A stretch of DNA of 64,000 nucleotides from Monoplex corrugatus (GCA_030674185.1 CM060312.1:3823438-3887437); one strand, 5' to 3'. Counted from the first letter of the stretch, positions 12,040-25,900 are shown. Notes: a model not told the origin generated them from the sequence alone. A program made the numbers and translations.

Positions 12040-12800
12040 AGTTGTCAGTTTTGAAAATTTAGATCTGTATAGTCTGTCATCAGTTGAGTAATTACATTGA
12101 ATTACATTGAAAATGTAGACCTGTATAGTCTGCTGTTACTTAGGTAGTTACATTAAATTACATTGAAAATGTAGACCTGTATAGTCTGCTGTTAGTCAGG
12201 TAGTTACATTGAATTACATTGAAAATGTAGACCTGTATAGTCTGCTGTTAGTCAGGTAGTTACATTGAATTACATTGAAAATGTAGACCTGTATAGTCTG
12301 CTGTTAGTCAGGTAGTTACATTGAATTACATTGAAAATGTAGACCTGTATAGTCTGCTGTTAGTTAGGTAGTTACATTGAATTACATTGAAAATGTAGAC
12401 CTGTATAGTCTGCTGTTAGTTAGGTAGTTACATTGAATTACAATGAAAATGTAGACCTGTATAGTCTGCTGTTAGTTAGGTAGTTACATTGAATTACATT
12501 GAAAAATGTAGACCTGTATTAGTTTTGCTGTTAGTCTGGTAGTTACATTGATTTTACATTGAAAAATTGGTTCTGTTTGGATTTATAGTCTGCTGTCAAT
12601 TAAGCAGTGTGTATTGAATTACATTGAAAGTTGAGTTGTGGTTGGATTTTTAGTCTGCTGTCAGTTAAGTAGAAACTTTATATTAAATTTCTTTGAAAAT
12701 TTGGTTCCGTTTTGGATTTACAATCTGCTGTCAAACAGGCAGTGTGTATTAATTCATTGAAAGTTGAGGTCTGTTTGGATTTATAGTCTGCATGTCAGTA
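12040..12800. repeat. Minisatellite, 56-bp unit
   Basis: The unit begins ACCTGTATAGTCTGCTGTTA and continues GTCAGGTAGTTACATTGAAT plus TACATTGAAAATGTAG. About 8 near-identical copies run to about 12510, followed by four or five progressively diverged copies to about 12800. Confidence 0.9.
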
Positions 12801-13227
12801 GGCAGTGTTCTGTGTTTGATAAAGATGGTCACAATAGTCAGCTGTCAGTAGGCAGTGTTCTGTGTTTGATAAAGATGGTCACAATAGTCAGCTTTAGTCG
12901 TTGTTGGTGAATGTTACTGTGGATTGACTACATTTCCCAAACAGTTCTCTGTGGTGATATGTATGATATTTGGGAATATACATTGTATGTAACTCTACCA
13001 TTTTCCGTACAGTGGCATTTGTCATACATCTAATCTGTTCAGTGGTTGAAACGGTAATGTTTTGAGGTCTTCTGAAGCCTTTGCTTGATAGAGTCGTTTT
13101 GAGGGCTGGGCAAATTCTGGTAAATAACTGTTCATATTATTCTGTGGGTCCGGGTATGGTAGTTGGTTTTACCATCATGATGGAGAGGCAAGGAGTTAAC
13201 ATGAATGTCCATATTGTGTGTTTTCAG
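12801..13227. other. Unique sequence leading to exon 2
   Basis: A 60-bp direct duplication (GTCAGTAGGCAGTGTTCTGT at about 12794 and 12845) grades out of the array on the left. The rest is unique. The polypyrimidine tract and acceptor of exon 2 end it. Confidence 0.6.
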
Positions 13228-13286
13228 TCATGTAAACAGACGGACACAATACGAAAACCCGGTGGCAGCAGCAAAGAAGGACGAAG
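13228..13286 (+). CDS. MAGI: MAGI exon: C-terminal half of WW domain 2
   Basis: T completes Asp from exon 1, then the exon reads HVNRRTQYENPVAAAKKDE plus one base. This matches the C-terminal WW2 strand of MAGI (DHINRxTQxENPVxEAK). The second signature aromatic is Tyr instead of Trp, as is usual for MAGI WW2. The conserved His, Thr and the closing Asn-Pro are present. Acceptor TTTTCAG ends at 13227; donor GTAAGT starts at 13287. The exon has 59 nt, so splitting the WW domain over two short exons leaves both dependent on accurate splicing across a 2.25-kb intron. Confidence 0.93.
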
Positions 13287-13304
13287 GTAAGTGTCTTTTG
13301 GAGA

Positions 13305-13465
13305 TTCTCTGGCTTTCAACACCGTGCAAAATGCTGCAGAACATGTTTGGCTTTCAACACCGTGCAAAATGCTACAGAACATGTTTGGCTTTCAACACCG
13401 TGCAAAATGCTACAGAACATATTTGGCTTTCAACACCGTGCAAAATGCTACAGAACATATTTATG
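13305..13465. repeat. Minisatellite of about 40 bp, 4 copies
   Basis: CTTTCAACACCGTGCAAAAT followed by GCTACAGAACAT.TTTGG, four copies, just downstream of the exon 2 donor. It does not include exon sequence. Confidence 0.85.
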
Positions 13466-13539
13466 AACAACACCTTCCATACACAACAGAAAATGTTCAT
13501 AGTGTTTGCCAGAATGTGTAACATCCGTACAAACAGAAG

Positions 13540-16500
13540 TATATTGACTGTGATGATAATAAACATATCAGTACAACAGAAGATATTGACTGTGATGATG
13601 ATAAACATATCAGTACAACAGAAGATTATTGGCTGTGATGATGATAAATATATCTGTACAACAGAAGATATTGACTGATAATAAAATATCAGTACAACAG
13701 AAGATATTGACTGTGATGATGATAAACATATCAGTACAAACAGAAGATATATTGACTGTATGATGATAAACATATCAGTACAACAGAAGATATTGACTGA
13801 TAATAAAATATATCAGTACAACAGAAGATATTGACTGTGATGATAATAAACATATCAGTACAACAGAAGATATTGACTGTGATGATGATAAATATATCAG
13901 TACAACAGAAGATATTGACTGTGATGATGATAAACAATATCAGTACAACAGAAGATATTGGCTGTGATGATGATAAACATATCAGTACAACAGAAGATAT
14001 TGGCTGTGATGATTAAAACATATCAGTACAACAGAAGATATTGACTGTGATGATGATAAACATATCAGTACAACAGAAGATATTGACTGTGATGATGATA
14101 AACATATCAGTACAACAGAAGATATTGACTGATAATAAACATATCAGTACAACAGAAGATATTGGCTGTGATGATGATAAACATATCAGTACAACAGAAG
14201 ATATTGACTGTGATGATGATAAACATATCTGTACAACAGAAGATACTGACTGTGATGATGATAAACATATCTGTACAACAGAAGATACTGACTGTGATGA
14301 TGATAAACATATCTGTACAACAGAAGATACTGACTGTGATGATGATAAACATATCAGTACAACAGAAGATATTGACTGTGATGATAATAAACATATCAGT
14401 ACAACAGAAGATATGACTGTGATGATGATAAACATATCAGTACAACAGAAGATATTGGCTGTGATGATTATAAACATATCAGTACAACAGAAGATATTGG
14501 CTGTGATGATATAAACATATCAGTACAACAGAAGATATTGACTGTGATGATGATAAACATATCAGTACAACAGAAGATATTGACTGATAATAAACATATC
14601 AGTACAACAGAAGATATTGACTGTGATGATGATAAACATATCAGTACAACAGAAGATATTGGCTGTGATGATAATAAACATATCAGTACAACAGAAGATA
14701 TTGACTGTGATGATTATAAACATATCAGTACAACAGAAGATATTGGCTGTGATGATTATAAACATATCAGTACAACAGAAGATATTGACTGATAATAAAC
14801 ATATCAGTACAACAGAAGATATTGGCTGTGATGATTATAAACATATCAGTACAACAGAAGATATTGACTGATAATAAACATATCTGTACAACAGAAGATA
14901 TTGGCTGTGATGATGATAAACATATCAGTACAACAGAAGATATTGACTGATAATAAACATATCAGTACAACAGAAGATATTGACTGTGATGATGATAAAC
15001 ATATCAGTACAACAGAAGATATTGGCTGTGATGATGATAAACATATCTGTACAACAGAAGAATACTGACTGTGATGATGATAAACATATCAGTACAACAG
15101 AAGATATTGACTGTGATGATAATAAACATATCAGTACAACAGAAGATACTGACTGTGATGATGATAAACATATCAGTACAACAGAAGATATTGGCTGTGA
15201 TGATTATAAACATATCAGTACAACAGAAGATATTGGCTGTGATGATAATAAACATATCAGTACAACAGAAGATATTGACTGTGATGATGATAAACATATC
15301 AGTACAACAGAAGATATTGACTGATAATAAACATATCAGTACAACAGAAGATATTGACTGTGATGATGATAAACATATCAGTACAACAGAAGATATTGGC
15401 TGTGATGATAATAAACATATCAGTACAACAGAAGATATTGACTGTGATGATTATAAACATATCAGTACAACAGAAGATATTGGCTGTGATGATTATAAAC
15501 ATATCAGTACAACAGAAGATATTGACTGATAATAAACATATCAGTACAACAGAAGATATTGGCTGTGATGATTATAAAACATATCAGTACAACAGAAGAT
15601 ATTGACTGATAATAAACATATCTGTACAACAGAAGATATTGGCTGTGATGATGATAAACATATCAGTACAACAGAAGATATTGACTGATAATAAACATAT
15701 CAGTACAACAGAAGATATTGACTGTGATGATGATAAACATATCAGTACAACAGAAGATATTGGCTGTGATGATGATAAACATATCTGTACAACAGAAGAT
15801 ATTGACTGTGATGATGATAAACATATCAGTACAACAGAAGATATTGACTGTGATGGTGATAAACATATCAGTACAACAGAAGATATTGACTGTGATGATG
15901 ATAAACATATCAGTACAACAGAAGATATTGGCTGTGATGATGATAAACATATCTGTACAACAGAAGATACTGACTGTGATGATGATAAACATATCAGTAC
16001 AACAGAAGATATTGACTGATGATGATGATAAACATATCAGTACAACAGAAGATATTGGCTGTGATGGTGATAAATATATCAGTACAACAGAAGATATTGG
16101 CTGTGATGATGATAAACATATCAGTACAACAGAAGATATTGACTGATAATAAACATATCAGTACAACAGAAGATATTGACTGATAATAAACATATCAGTA
16201 CAACAGAAGATATTGACTGTGATGATGATAAACATATCAGTACTACAGAAGATATTGACTGATAATAAACATATCAGTACAACAGAAGATATTGACTGTG
16301 ATGATGATAAACATATCTGTACAACAGAAGATATTGGCTGTGATGATGATAAACATATCAGTACAACAGAAGATATTGACTGTGATGATGATAAACATAT
16401 CTGTACAACAGAAGATATTGACTGTGATGATGATAAACATATCAGTACAACAGAAGATATTGACTGTGATGATGATAAACATATCTGTACAACAGAAGAT

Positions 16501-19500
16501 ATTGACTGTGATGATGATAAAACATATCTGTACAACAGAAGATATTGACTGATAATAAACATATCAGTACAACAGAAGATATTGGCTGTGATGATGATAA
16601 ACATATCAGTACAACAGAAGATACTGACTGTGATGGTGATAAACATATCAGTACAACAGAAGATATTGACTGTGATGATGATAAACATATCAGTACAACA
16701 GAAGATATTGGCTGTGATGATGATAAACATATCAGTACAACAGAAGATATTGACTGTGATGATGATAAACATATCAGTACAACAGAAGATATTGACTGTG
16801 ATGATAATAAACATATCAGTACAACAGAAGATATTGGCTGTGATGATGATAAACATATCAGTACAACAGAAGATATTGGCTGTGATGATGATAAACATAT
16901 CAGTACAACAGAAGATATTGACTGTGATGATGATAAACATATCAGTACAACAGAAGATATTGACTGATGATAAACATATCTGTACAACAGAAGATATTGA
17001 CTGATGATAAACATATCAGTACAACAGAAGATATTGACTGATGATAAACATATCAGTACAACAGAAGATATTGACTGATGATAAACATATCAGTACAACA
17101 GAAGATATTGACTGTGATGATGATAAACATATCTGTACAACAGAAGATATTGGCTGTGATGATGATAAACATATCAGTACAACAGAAGATATTGGCTGAT
17201 GATGATGATAAACATATCAGTACAACAGAAGATATTGACTGATGATAAACATATCAGTACAACAGAAGATATTGACTGATGATAAACATATCAGTACAAC
17301 AGAAGATACTGACTGTGATGATGATAAACATATCTGTACAACAGAAGATATTGACTGATGATAAACATATCTGTACAACAGAAGATATTGGCTGTGATGA
17401 TGATAAACATATCAGTACAACAGAAGATATTGACTGATAATAAACATATCAGTACAACAGAAGATATTGACTGATAATAAACATATCAGTACAACAGAAG
17501 ATATTGGCTGTGATGATGATAAACATATCAGTACAACAGAAGATATTGACTGATAATAAACATATCAGTACAACAGAAGATATTGACTGATGATAACATA
17601 TCTGTACAACAGAAGATATTGGCTGTGATGATGATAAACATATCAGTACAACAGAAGATATTGACTGATAATAAACATATCAGTACAACAGAAGATATTG
17701 ACTGATGATAAACATATCAGTACAACAGAAGATATTGGCTGTGATGGTGATAAACATATCAGTACAACAGAAGATATTGACTGTGATGATGATAAACATA
17801 TCAGTACAACAGAAGATATTGACTGATGATAAACATATCAGTACAACAGAAGATATTGGCTGTGATGATTATAAACATATCAGTACAACAGAAGATATTG
17901 GCTGTGATGATTATAAACATATCAGTACAACAGAAGATATTGGCTGTGATGATGATAAACATATCAGTACAACAGAAGATATTGGCTGTGATGATAATAA
18001 ACATATCAGTGCAACAGAAGATATTGACTGATAATAAACATATCAGTACAACAGAAGATATTGGCTGTGATGATTATAAACATATCAGTACAACAGAAGA
18101 TATTGGCTGTGATGATGATAAACATATCAGTACAACAGAAGATATTGACTGTGATGATTATAAACATATCAGTACAACAGAAGATATTGGCTGTGATGAT
18201 GATAAACATATCAGTACAACAGAAGATATTGACTGTGATGATAATAAACATATCAGTACAACAGAAGATATTGACTGATAATAAACATATCAGTACAACA
18301 GAAGATATTGACTGTGATGATGATAAACATATCAGTACAACAGAAGATATTGACTGATAATAAACATATCAGTACAACAGAAGATATTGGCTGTGATGAT
18401 TATAAACATATCAGTACAACAGAAGATATTGGCTGTGATGGTGATAAACATATCAGTACAACAGAAGATATTGACTGTGATGGTGATAAACATATCAGTA
18501 CAACAGAAGATATTGGCTGTGATGATGATAAACATATCAGTACAACAGAAGATACTGACTGTGATGATAATAAACATATCAGTACAACAGAAGATATTGG
18601 CTGTGATGGTGATAAACATATCAGTACAACAGAAGATATTGACTGTGATGATAATAAACATATCAGTACAACAGAAGATATTGACTGATAATAAACATAT
18701 CAGTACAACAGAAGATATTGGCTGTGATGATGATAAACATATCAGTACAACAGAAGATACTGACTGTGATGGTGATAAACATATCAGTACAACAGAAGAT
18801 ATTGACTGTGATGATAATAAACATATCAGTACAACAGAAGATACTGACTGTGATGATGATAAACATATCTGTACAACAGAAGATATTGACTGATGATAAA
18901 CATATCAGTACAACAGAAGATATTGGCTGTGATGATGATAAACATATCAGTACAACAGAAGATATTGACTGATGATAAACATATCAGTACAACAGAAGAT
19001 ATTGGCTGTGATGATGATAAACATATCAGTACAACAGAAGATATTGGCTGTGATGATGATAAACATATCAGTACAACAGAAGATATTGACTGATAATAAA
19101 CATATCAGTACAACAGAAGATATTGACTGATAATAAACATATCAGTACAACAGAAGATATTGACTGTGATGATGATAAATATATCAGTACAACAGAAGAT
19201 ATTGACTGTGATGATGATAAACATATCAGTACAACAGAAGATATTGGCTGTGATGATGATAAACATATCAGTACAACAGAAGATATTGACTGATAATAAA
19301 CATATCAGTACAACAGAAGATATTGACTGTGATGATGATAAACATATCAGTACAACAGAAGATATTGACTGATAATAAACATATCAGTACAACAGAAGAT
19401 ATTGGCTGTGATGATGATAAACATATCAGTACAACAGAAGATATTGGCTGTGATGGTGATAAACATATCAGTACAACAGAAGATATTGGCTGTGATGATG

Positions 19501-20720
19501 ATAAACATATCAGTACAACAGAAGATATTGACTGTGATGGTGATAAACATATCAGTACAACAGAAGATATTGGCTGTGATGATGATAAACATATCAGTAC
19601 AACAGAAGATATTGGCTGTGATGATTATAAACATATCTGTACAACAGAAGATATTGGCTGTGATGATTATAAACATATCAGTACAACAGAAGATATTGAC
19701 TGTGATGATGATAAACATATCTGTACAACAGAAGATATTGACTGATAATAAACATATCAGTACAACAGAAGATATTGACTGTGATGATGATAAACATATC
19801 AGTACAACAGAAGATATTGACTGTGATGATTATAAACATATCAGTACAACAGAAGATATTGGCTGTGATGATTATAAACATATCAGTACAACAGAAGATA
19901 TTGACTGTGATGATTATAAACATATCAGTACAACAGAAGATATTGGCTGTGATGATTATAAACATATCAGTACAACAGAAGATATTGGCTGTGATGATTA
20001 TAAACATATCAGTACAACAGAAGATATTGGCTGTGATGATTATAAACATATCAGTACAACAGAAGATATTGACTGATAATAAACATATCAGTACAACAGA
20101 AGATATTGACTGTGATGATTATAAACATATCAGTACAACAGAAGATATTGGCTGTGATGATTATAAACATATCAGTACAACAGAAGATATTGGCTGTGAT
20201 GGTGATAAACATATCAGTACAACAGAAGATATTGGCTGTGATGATTATAAACATATCAGTACAACAGAAGATATTGGCTGTGATGATTATAAACATATCT
20301 GTACAACAGAAGATATTGGCTGTGATGGTGATAAACATATCAGTACAACAGAAGATATTGACTGTGATGATGATAAACATATCAGTACAACAGAAGATAT
20401 TGACTGTGATGATGATAAACATATCAGTACAACAGAAGATACTGACTGATAATAAACATATCAGTACAACAGAAGATATTGACTGTGATGATGATAAACA
20501 TATCTGTACAACAGAAGATATTGACTGTGATGATGATAAACATATCAGTACAACAGAAGATATTGACTGATGATGATGATAAACATATCTGTACAACAGA
20601 AGATATTGACTGTGATGATGATAAACATATCAGTACAACAGAAGATATTGACTGATGATAAATATATGGGTACAACAGAAGATATTGGCTGTGATGATGA
20701 ATCATACCAGTACAACATTA
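13540..20720. repeat. 7.2-kb satellite-like array, 42-bp and 37-bp units
   Basis: The main unit is GATATTGACTGTGATGATGA then TAAACATATCAGTACAACAG and AA (42 bp). A 37-bp variant lacks GTGAT. I estimate about 175 copies. Variation is concentrated at a few positions: GACT or GGCT; GATGAT, GATAAT, GATTAT or GGTGAT; ATCAGT or ATCTGT. Long blocks share the same order of variants, for example 14538-15060 and 15275-15798, showing block duplications of about 737 bp. The left end (to about 14030) is more irregular. Open frames on both strands arise because 42 is a multiple of three and the units lack stops. Confidence 0.97.
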
Positions 20721-20779
20721 AAACAGTCTCAAAAGTTAGGAAAGACTATGGGCAGAAATGTTTTGACTGTAGAAAGTAC

Positions 20780-21346
20780 ACAGAAAATGTGTACATGTAT
20801 GGGTGTTTCATGCGTATGTTTCTTTGTCGTTAACAAGGCATGTATGATGTTGTGTTGTGATGTGCAGTAAAAGACGGGCGGTTACCCCAGGGCCTTGAAG
20901 ACTGTGGATTTGTGTACATGTATGGGTGTTTTGTGTGTATAACAGATCAGTCACAATGCTTATGTATGATTTTGTGCAGTGAACAGGCAGTTCTCCAGGG
21001 CCTTGAAGACTGTGGATTTGTGTACATGTATGGGTGTTTTGTGTGTATAACAGATTAGTCACAATGCTTATGTATGATATTGTGCAGTGAACAGGCAGTT
21101 ACTCAAGGGCCTTGAAGACTGTGGATTTGTGTACATGTATGGGCGTTTTGTATGTATAACAGGTCAGTCACAATGTGTATGATGTTGTGTTGTGATGTGC
21201 AGAAGACATGAATGGCACAGGTAGTTACCCCAGGACCTTGAAGCCCTCAGATCTGTCCACTTAATGTGTACATGTATGGGTTTTCATAATGTTGTTTTGT
21301 ATCACTGACAGTGCATATATGCATGATATTGTGTTGTGATGTGCAG
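20780..21346 (+). repeat. Tandem partial copies of exon 3 (acceptor plus 5' half)
   Basis: Units of 108-144 bp each contain a TTGTG(ATG)TGCAG acceptor followed by sequence like the start of exon 3. Exon-like parts begin at 20868, 20980, 21088 and 21203; the functional exon begins at 21347. The first three are diverged (shared GGCAGTT or GGCGGTT, CAGGGCCTTGAAG) and begin with a stop or quickly meet one. The fourth matches about 60 nt of the exon with few differences, then runs into TAA at about 21261. The spacer carries TGTACATGTATGGGTGTTTT. Confidence 0.88.
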
Positions 21347-21460
21347 AAGACATGAATGGCACAGGCAGTTATACCAGGGCCTTGAAGCCCTCAGACCTGT
21401 CCACACAACGCTCCGTTAGTGACAACAGTATGAACATGAATGGAGGCATCTCAAGGCCAG
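21347..21460 (+). CDS. MAGI: MAGI exon: linker between WW2 and PDZ1
   Basis: AA completes Glu, followed by 37 codons (start DMNGTGSYTRALKPSDLS, end NMNGGISRP) and one base. The exon is Ser/Asn/Gly-rich and probably disordered; the vertebrate MAGI linker at this place is also poorly conserved, so assignment rests on phase, splice sites and position. The acceptor is GATGTGCAG at 21338-21346 and the donor is GTAGCC at 21461, weaker than the others. Phase G|AA continues into exon 4. Partial copies of the 5' part lie upstream and of the 3' part downstream. This is the only copy with both halves and an open frame between sites. It could be an alternative exon. Confidence 0.75.
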
Positions 21461-22080
21461 GTAGCCCTCTGTCTGTCTGTCTGTCTGACTGTCTGTCTGT
21501 TCTGTCTGTCTCTGTTAGTGACAACAGTATGAACATGAATGGAGGCATCTCAAGGCCAGGTAGCCCTCTGTCTGTCTGTCTGTCTGTCTGACTGTCTGTC
21601 TGTTCTGTCTGTCTCTGTTAGTGACAACAGTATGAACATGAATGGAGGCATCTCAAGGCCAGGTAGCCCTCTGTCTGTCTGTCTGTCTGACTGTCTGTCT
21701 GTTCTGTCTGTCTCTGTTAGTGACAACAGTATGAACATGAATGGAGGCATCTCAAGGCCAGGTTAGTCCTCTGTCTGTCTGTCTGTCTGACTGTCTGTCT
21801 GTTCTGTCTGTCTCTGTTAGTGACAACAGTATGAACATTAATGGAGGCATCTCAAGGCCAGGTTAGCCCTCTGTCTGTCTGTCTGTCTGTCTGTGTCCTG
21901 CCTGTACTGCCTTTGTCTGTATGTTGGTCTGTCTGTTCATCTGCCTGTATGTGACAATAGCATAAATGTGAATGGAGGCAGGTTTTGGCAGGTTTGTCCT
22001 GTTTGTCTGTCTCTCTGTCTGCCTGCCTGTCTGTCTGCCCTGTCTCTAACTGTGACAACAAACACCATTAACATTGATAG
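21415..22080 (+). repeat. Tandem copies of the 3' half of exon 3 with its donor
   Basis: GTTAGTGACAACAGTATGAA plus CATGAATGGAGGCATCTCAA and GGCCAG starts at 21415 (in the exon), 21514, 21617, 21716 and 21816, spaced 99, 103, 99 and 100 bp. Each copy is followed by GGTAGCCC or GGTTAG and a CTGT-rich spacer. Two decayed relatives start near 21951 and 22052. Copies 1-3 retain GTAG and copies 4-5 have GTTAG at the donor position. Confidence 0.93.
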
Positions 22081-22920
22081 GGTTGGGGGTGGGGTCCTTT
22101 GTAGGACAAGTCTGCCATGCCATGCCCTCCCTCACCCTACTGTCTCTGTCCTTAGTTTTCAGTCTTCCTTTTCAAAAGAAAAAATTAAGAGGGATTGTTG
22201 CATATTGACTGGATAGAGGTCTCTGTGTATGTCTGTCAGTGAAAAAAAAAAGGTGTGAACAAGATTTTATCCGCTCTCTATAGGCAGGTCTTTACCAAGT
22301 TGAGTTCAAAGCTGTGAACTGTTCAGGAGTTGTAGAAACATCAGCTTGGAATGTCAAGCTCTTTGGTCAGAGTCACACAGACCAAAAAGTGCCTAAAATA
22401 GCACTTTTTCGGAAATCTTGTAAAATCCCTTCGACTGTTTCGGCCTTCGACCTTTGTCTCAAATACATGTCAAGTTTTATATCAACACAAGCTTCATCCT
22501 GGTCTTAGCAACCCGGAGAAGAACAAAGTTGGGATTTTCTGTTATAGTTTTTTGTTTTTTTTTAATCAAAGGGAGATTGTTAAAATGGCTTGACTATCTT
22601 GTTTTTCTGTCATATTTCAGTCCTGTGGTAGAGCGAGTAAATGTTCTTTCTAATCAGCTGTTTTCATGCTTGTGGTGCCAAGAGAAAGCATTGTATAACA
22701 AGGGAAGTAAACAGGGAAGAAGTGTATACATTTGTGTGATAGTGTATCGCTCCCCTTGGGCGTCAGTGTAACTGCTGTGATGCCATGCTGGAAGGTGGGA
22801 TCTTCAGTGATGGTGTATGTGCAAATATTTCATACTGTGAAAGGATAGCCCACAAGTTTCATTAGCTGCCTCGTAGGATCAAGATTTACCCTGATAACGT
22901 CTTTGCCTCTGTCACTGCAG
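22081..22920. other. Unique intronic stretch with a short family C repeat
   Basis: No exon recognised. At about 22572-22602 a block GGAGATTGTTAAAATGGCTT, followed by GACTATCTTG, is shared with 58174-58200 (same strand) and, inverted, with 57685-57713. A short purine run lies at 22244-22252. Confidence 0.5.
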
Positions 22921-22989
22921 TCTGTGTGGAACGAATTTGTGTTAATTTGAAATCGCACTCTCTTTCTTTCCATCTTTCCCTCCTCTTTG

Positions 22990-25900
22990 GTCTTTTCCCC
23001 ATCTGTGTTTTTCTTCCCTCTCTTTGTTTTTCTTTGATTCTTTGTATCTTTGTCTCCATCTGTATGGTGTATGACTTTCCTTTTTTGCTGTGTCTTTGTC
23101 TCCGTCTGTATGGTGTATGACTCCTTTGTCTCTGTGTCTTTGTCTCCTCTGTATGATGTATGACTCTTCTTGTCTCTGTGTCTTTGTCTCCGTCTGTATG
23201 GTGTATGACTTTCCTTTGTCTGTTCTTTGTCTCCGTCTGTATGGTGTATGACTCTTTCTTTGTCTGTGTCTTTGTCTCAGTCTGTATGGTGTATGACTCC
23301 TTTGTCTCTGTTCTTTGTCTCCGTCTGTATGGTGTATGACTCTTTGTCTTGTTCTTTGTCTCCGTCTGTATGGTGTATGACTCTTTCTTTTGTCTCTGTG
23401 TCTTTGTCTCCGTCTGTATGGTGTATGACTCTCTTTGTCTCTGTAGTCTTTGTCTCCGTCTGTATGGTGTATGACTCTTTCCTTTGTCTCTGTATCTTTG
23501 TCTCCGTCTGTAAGGTGTATGACTTCTTTTGTCTCTGTGTCTTTGTCTCCGTCTGTATGGTGTATGACTTCTTCCTTTGTCTCTGTGTCTTTGTCTCCGT
23601 CTGTATGATGTATGACCTTTCCTTTGTCTGTTGTCTTTGTCCTCTGTCTGTATGATGTATGACTTCCTTTGTCTTGTGTCTTTGTCTCCGTCTGTATGTG
23701 TATGACTCCTTTGTCTCTGTATCTTTGTCTCCGTCTGTATGGTGTATGACTCTTTCTTTGTCTTGTGTCTTTGTCTCAGTCTGTATGATGTATGACTCCT
23801 TTGTCTCTGTTCTTTGTCTCTGTCTGTATGATGTATGACTTTCCTTTGTCTCTGTGTCTTTGTCTCTGTCTGAATGGTGTATGACTTTCTCTTTGTCTGT
23901 GTCTTTGTCTCCGTCTGTATGTGTATGACTCCTTTGTCCTCTGATGTGCTCTTGTCTTGTCTTGTCTCCGTCTGTATGGTGTATGACTCCTTTGTCTCTG
24001 TATCTTTGTCTCCGTCTGTATGATGTATGACTCCTTTGTCTCTGTATCTTTGTCTCCGTCTGTATGATGTATGACTCCTTTGTCTCTGTTCTTTGTCTCC
24101 ATCTGTATGATGTATGACTCCTTTGTCTCTGTATCTTTGTCTCCGTCTGTATGATGTATGACTCCTTTGTCTCTGTATCTTTGTCTCCGTCTGTATGGTG
24201 ATGACTCCTTTGTCTCTGTATCTTTGTCTCCGTCTGTATGGTGTATGACTTTCCTTTGTCTCTGTGTCTTTGTCTCCGTCTGTAGGGTGTATGACCTCCT
24301 TTGTCTCTGTATCTTTGTCTCAGTCTGTATGTGTATGACTTCCTTTGTCTCTGTATCTTTGTTCCGTCTGTATGGTGTATGACTCCTTTGCCTGTCTTTG
24401 TCTCCGTCTGTATGGTGTATGACTCCTTTGTTCTGTACTTTGTCTCCGTCTGTATGTGTATGACTTCCTTTGTCTCTGTGTCTTTGTTCCGTCTGATGTG
24501 TATGACTTCCTTTGTCTCTGTATCTTGTCTCGTCTGTATGGTGTATGACTTCCTTTGTCTCTGTGTCTTTGTCTCCGTCTGTATGTGTATGACTTCCTTT
24601 GTCTCTGTGTCCTTTTCGTCTGTATGGTGTATGACTTTCTTTTGTCTCTGTTCTTTGTCTCCGTCTGTATGGTGTATGACTTTCCTTTGTCTCTGTGTCT
24701 TGTCTCCTCTGTATGTGTATGACTCCTTTCTCTGTATCTTTGTCTCCGTTGTATGTGTATGACTCCTTTGTCTCTGTATCTTTGTCTCGTCTGTATGGTG
24801 TATGACTCTTTCCTTTGTCTCTGTGTCTTTGTCTCCTCTGTATGGTGTATGACTCTTTCCTTTGTCTCTGTGTCTTTGTCTCCGTCTGTATGTGTATGAC
24901 TCTTTCCTTTGTCTCTGTGTCTCCGTCTGTATGATTATGACTCTTTGTCTCTGTACTTGTCTCCGTCTGAATGTGTATGACTCCTTTGTCTCTGTTCTTT
25001 GTCTCGTCTGTATGTGTATGACTCCTTTGTCTCTGTATCTTTGTCTCCGTCTGTATGGTGTATGACTCCTTTGTCTCTGTATCTTTGTCTCCGTCTGTAT
25101 GATGTATGACTCCTTTGTCTCTGTGTCTTTGTCTCCGTCTGTATGATGTATGACTCCTTTGTCTCTGTCATCTGTGTCTTTGTCTCCGTCTGTATGATGT
25201 ATGACTCCTTTGTCTCTGTATCTTTGTCTCCGTCTGTATGATGTATGACTCCTTTGTCTCTGTATCTTTGTCTCCGTCTGTATGGTGTATGACTCTTTCC
25301 TTTGTCTCTGTGTCTTTGTCTCCATCTGTATGATGTATGACTCCTTTGTCTCTGTATCTTTGTCTCCGTCTGTATGATGTATGACTCCTTTGTCTCTGTA
25401 TCTTTGTCTCCGTCTGAATGGTGTATGACTCCTTTGTCCTTATCTTTGTCTCCGTCTGTATGATGTATGACTCCTTTGTCTCTGTGTCTTTGTCTCCGTC
25501 TGTATGATGTATGACTCCTTTGTCTCTGTGTCTTTGTCTCCGTCTGTATGATGTATGACTCCTTTGTCTCTGTATCTTTGTCTCCGTCTGTATGATGTAT
25601 GACTCCTTTGTCTCTGTGTCTTTGTCTCCATCTGTATGATGTATGACTCCTTTGTCTCTGTATCTTTGTCTCCGTCTGTATGATGTATGACTCCTTTGTC
25701 TCTGTATCTTTGTCTCCGTCTGTATGATGTATGACTCCTTTGTCTCTGTATCTTTGTCTCCGTCTGTATGGTGTATGACTCTTTCCTTTGTCTCTGTGTC
25801 TTTGTCTCCATCTGTATGATGTATGACTCTTTCCTTTGTCTCTGTCTTTGTCTCAGTCTGTAGGGTGTATGACTCCTTTGTCTCTGTGTCTTTGTGTCTG

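Noticed and set aside
13831..20596. Dozens of plus and minus ORFs with KHISTTEDI- or FIIITVNIFCC-type repeats
   Set aside because: Both strands and several frames are open because a 42-bp unit without stops is repeated; no start, splice or domain evidence.
21203..21261. Second functional version of exon 3
   Set aside because: The acceptor and about 60 nt match, but the frame meets TAA and no donor follows.
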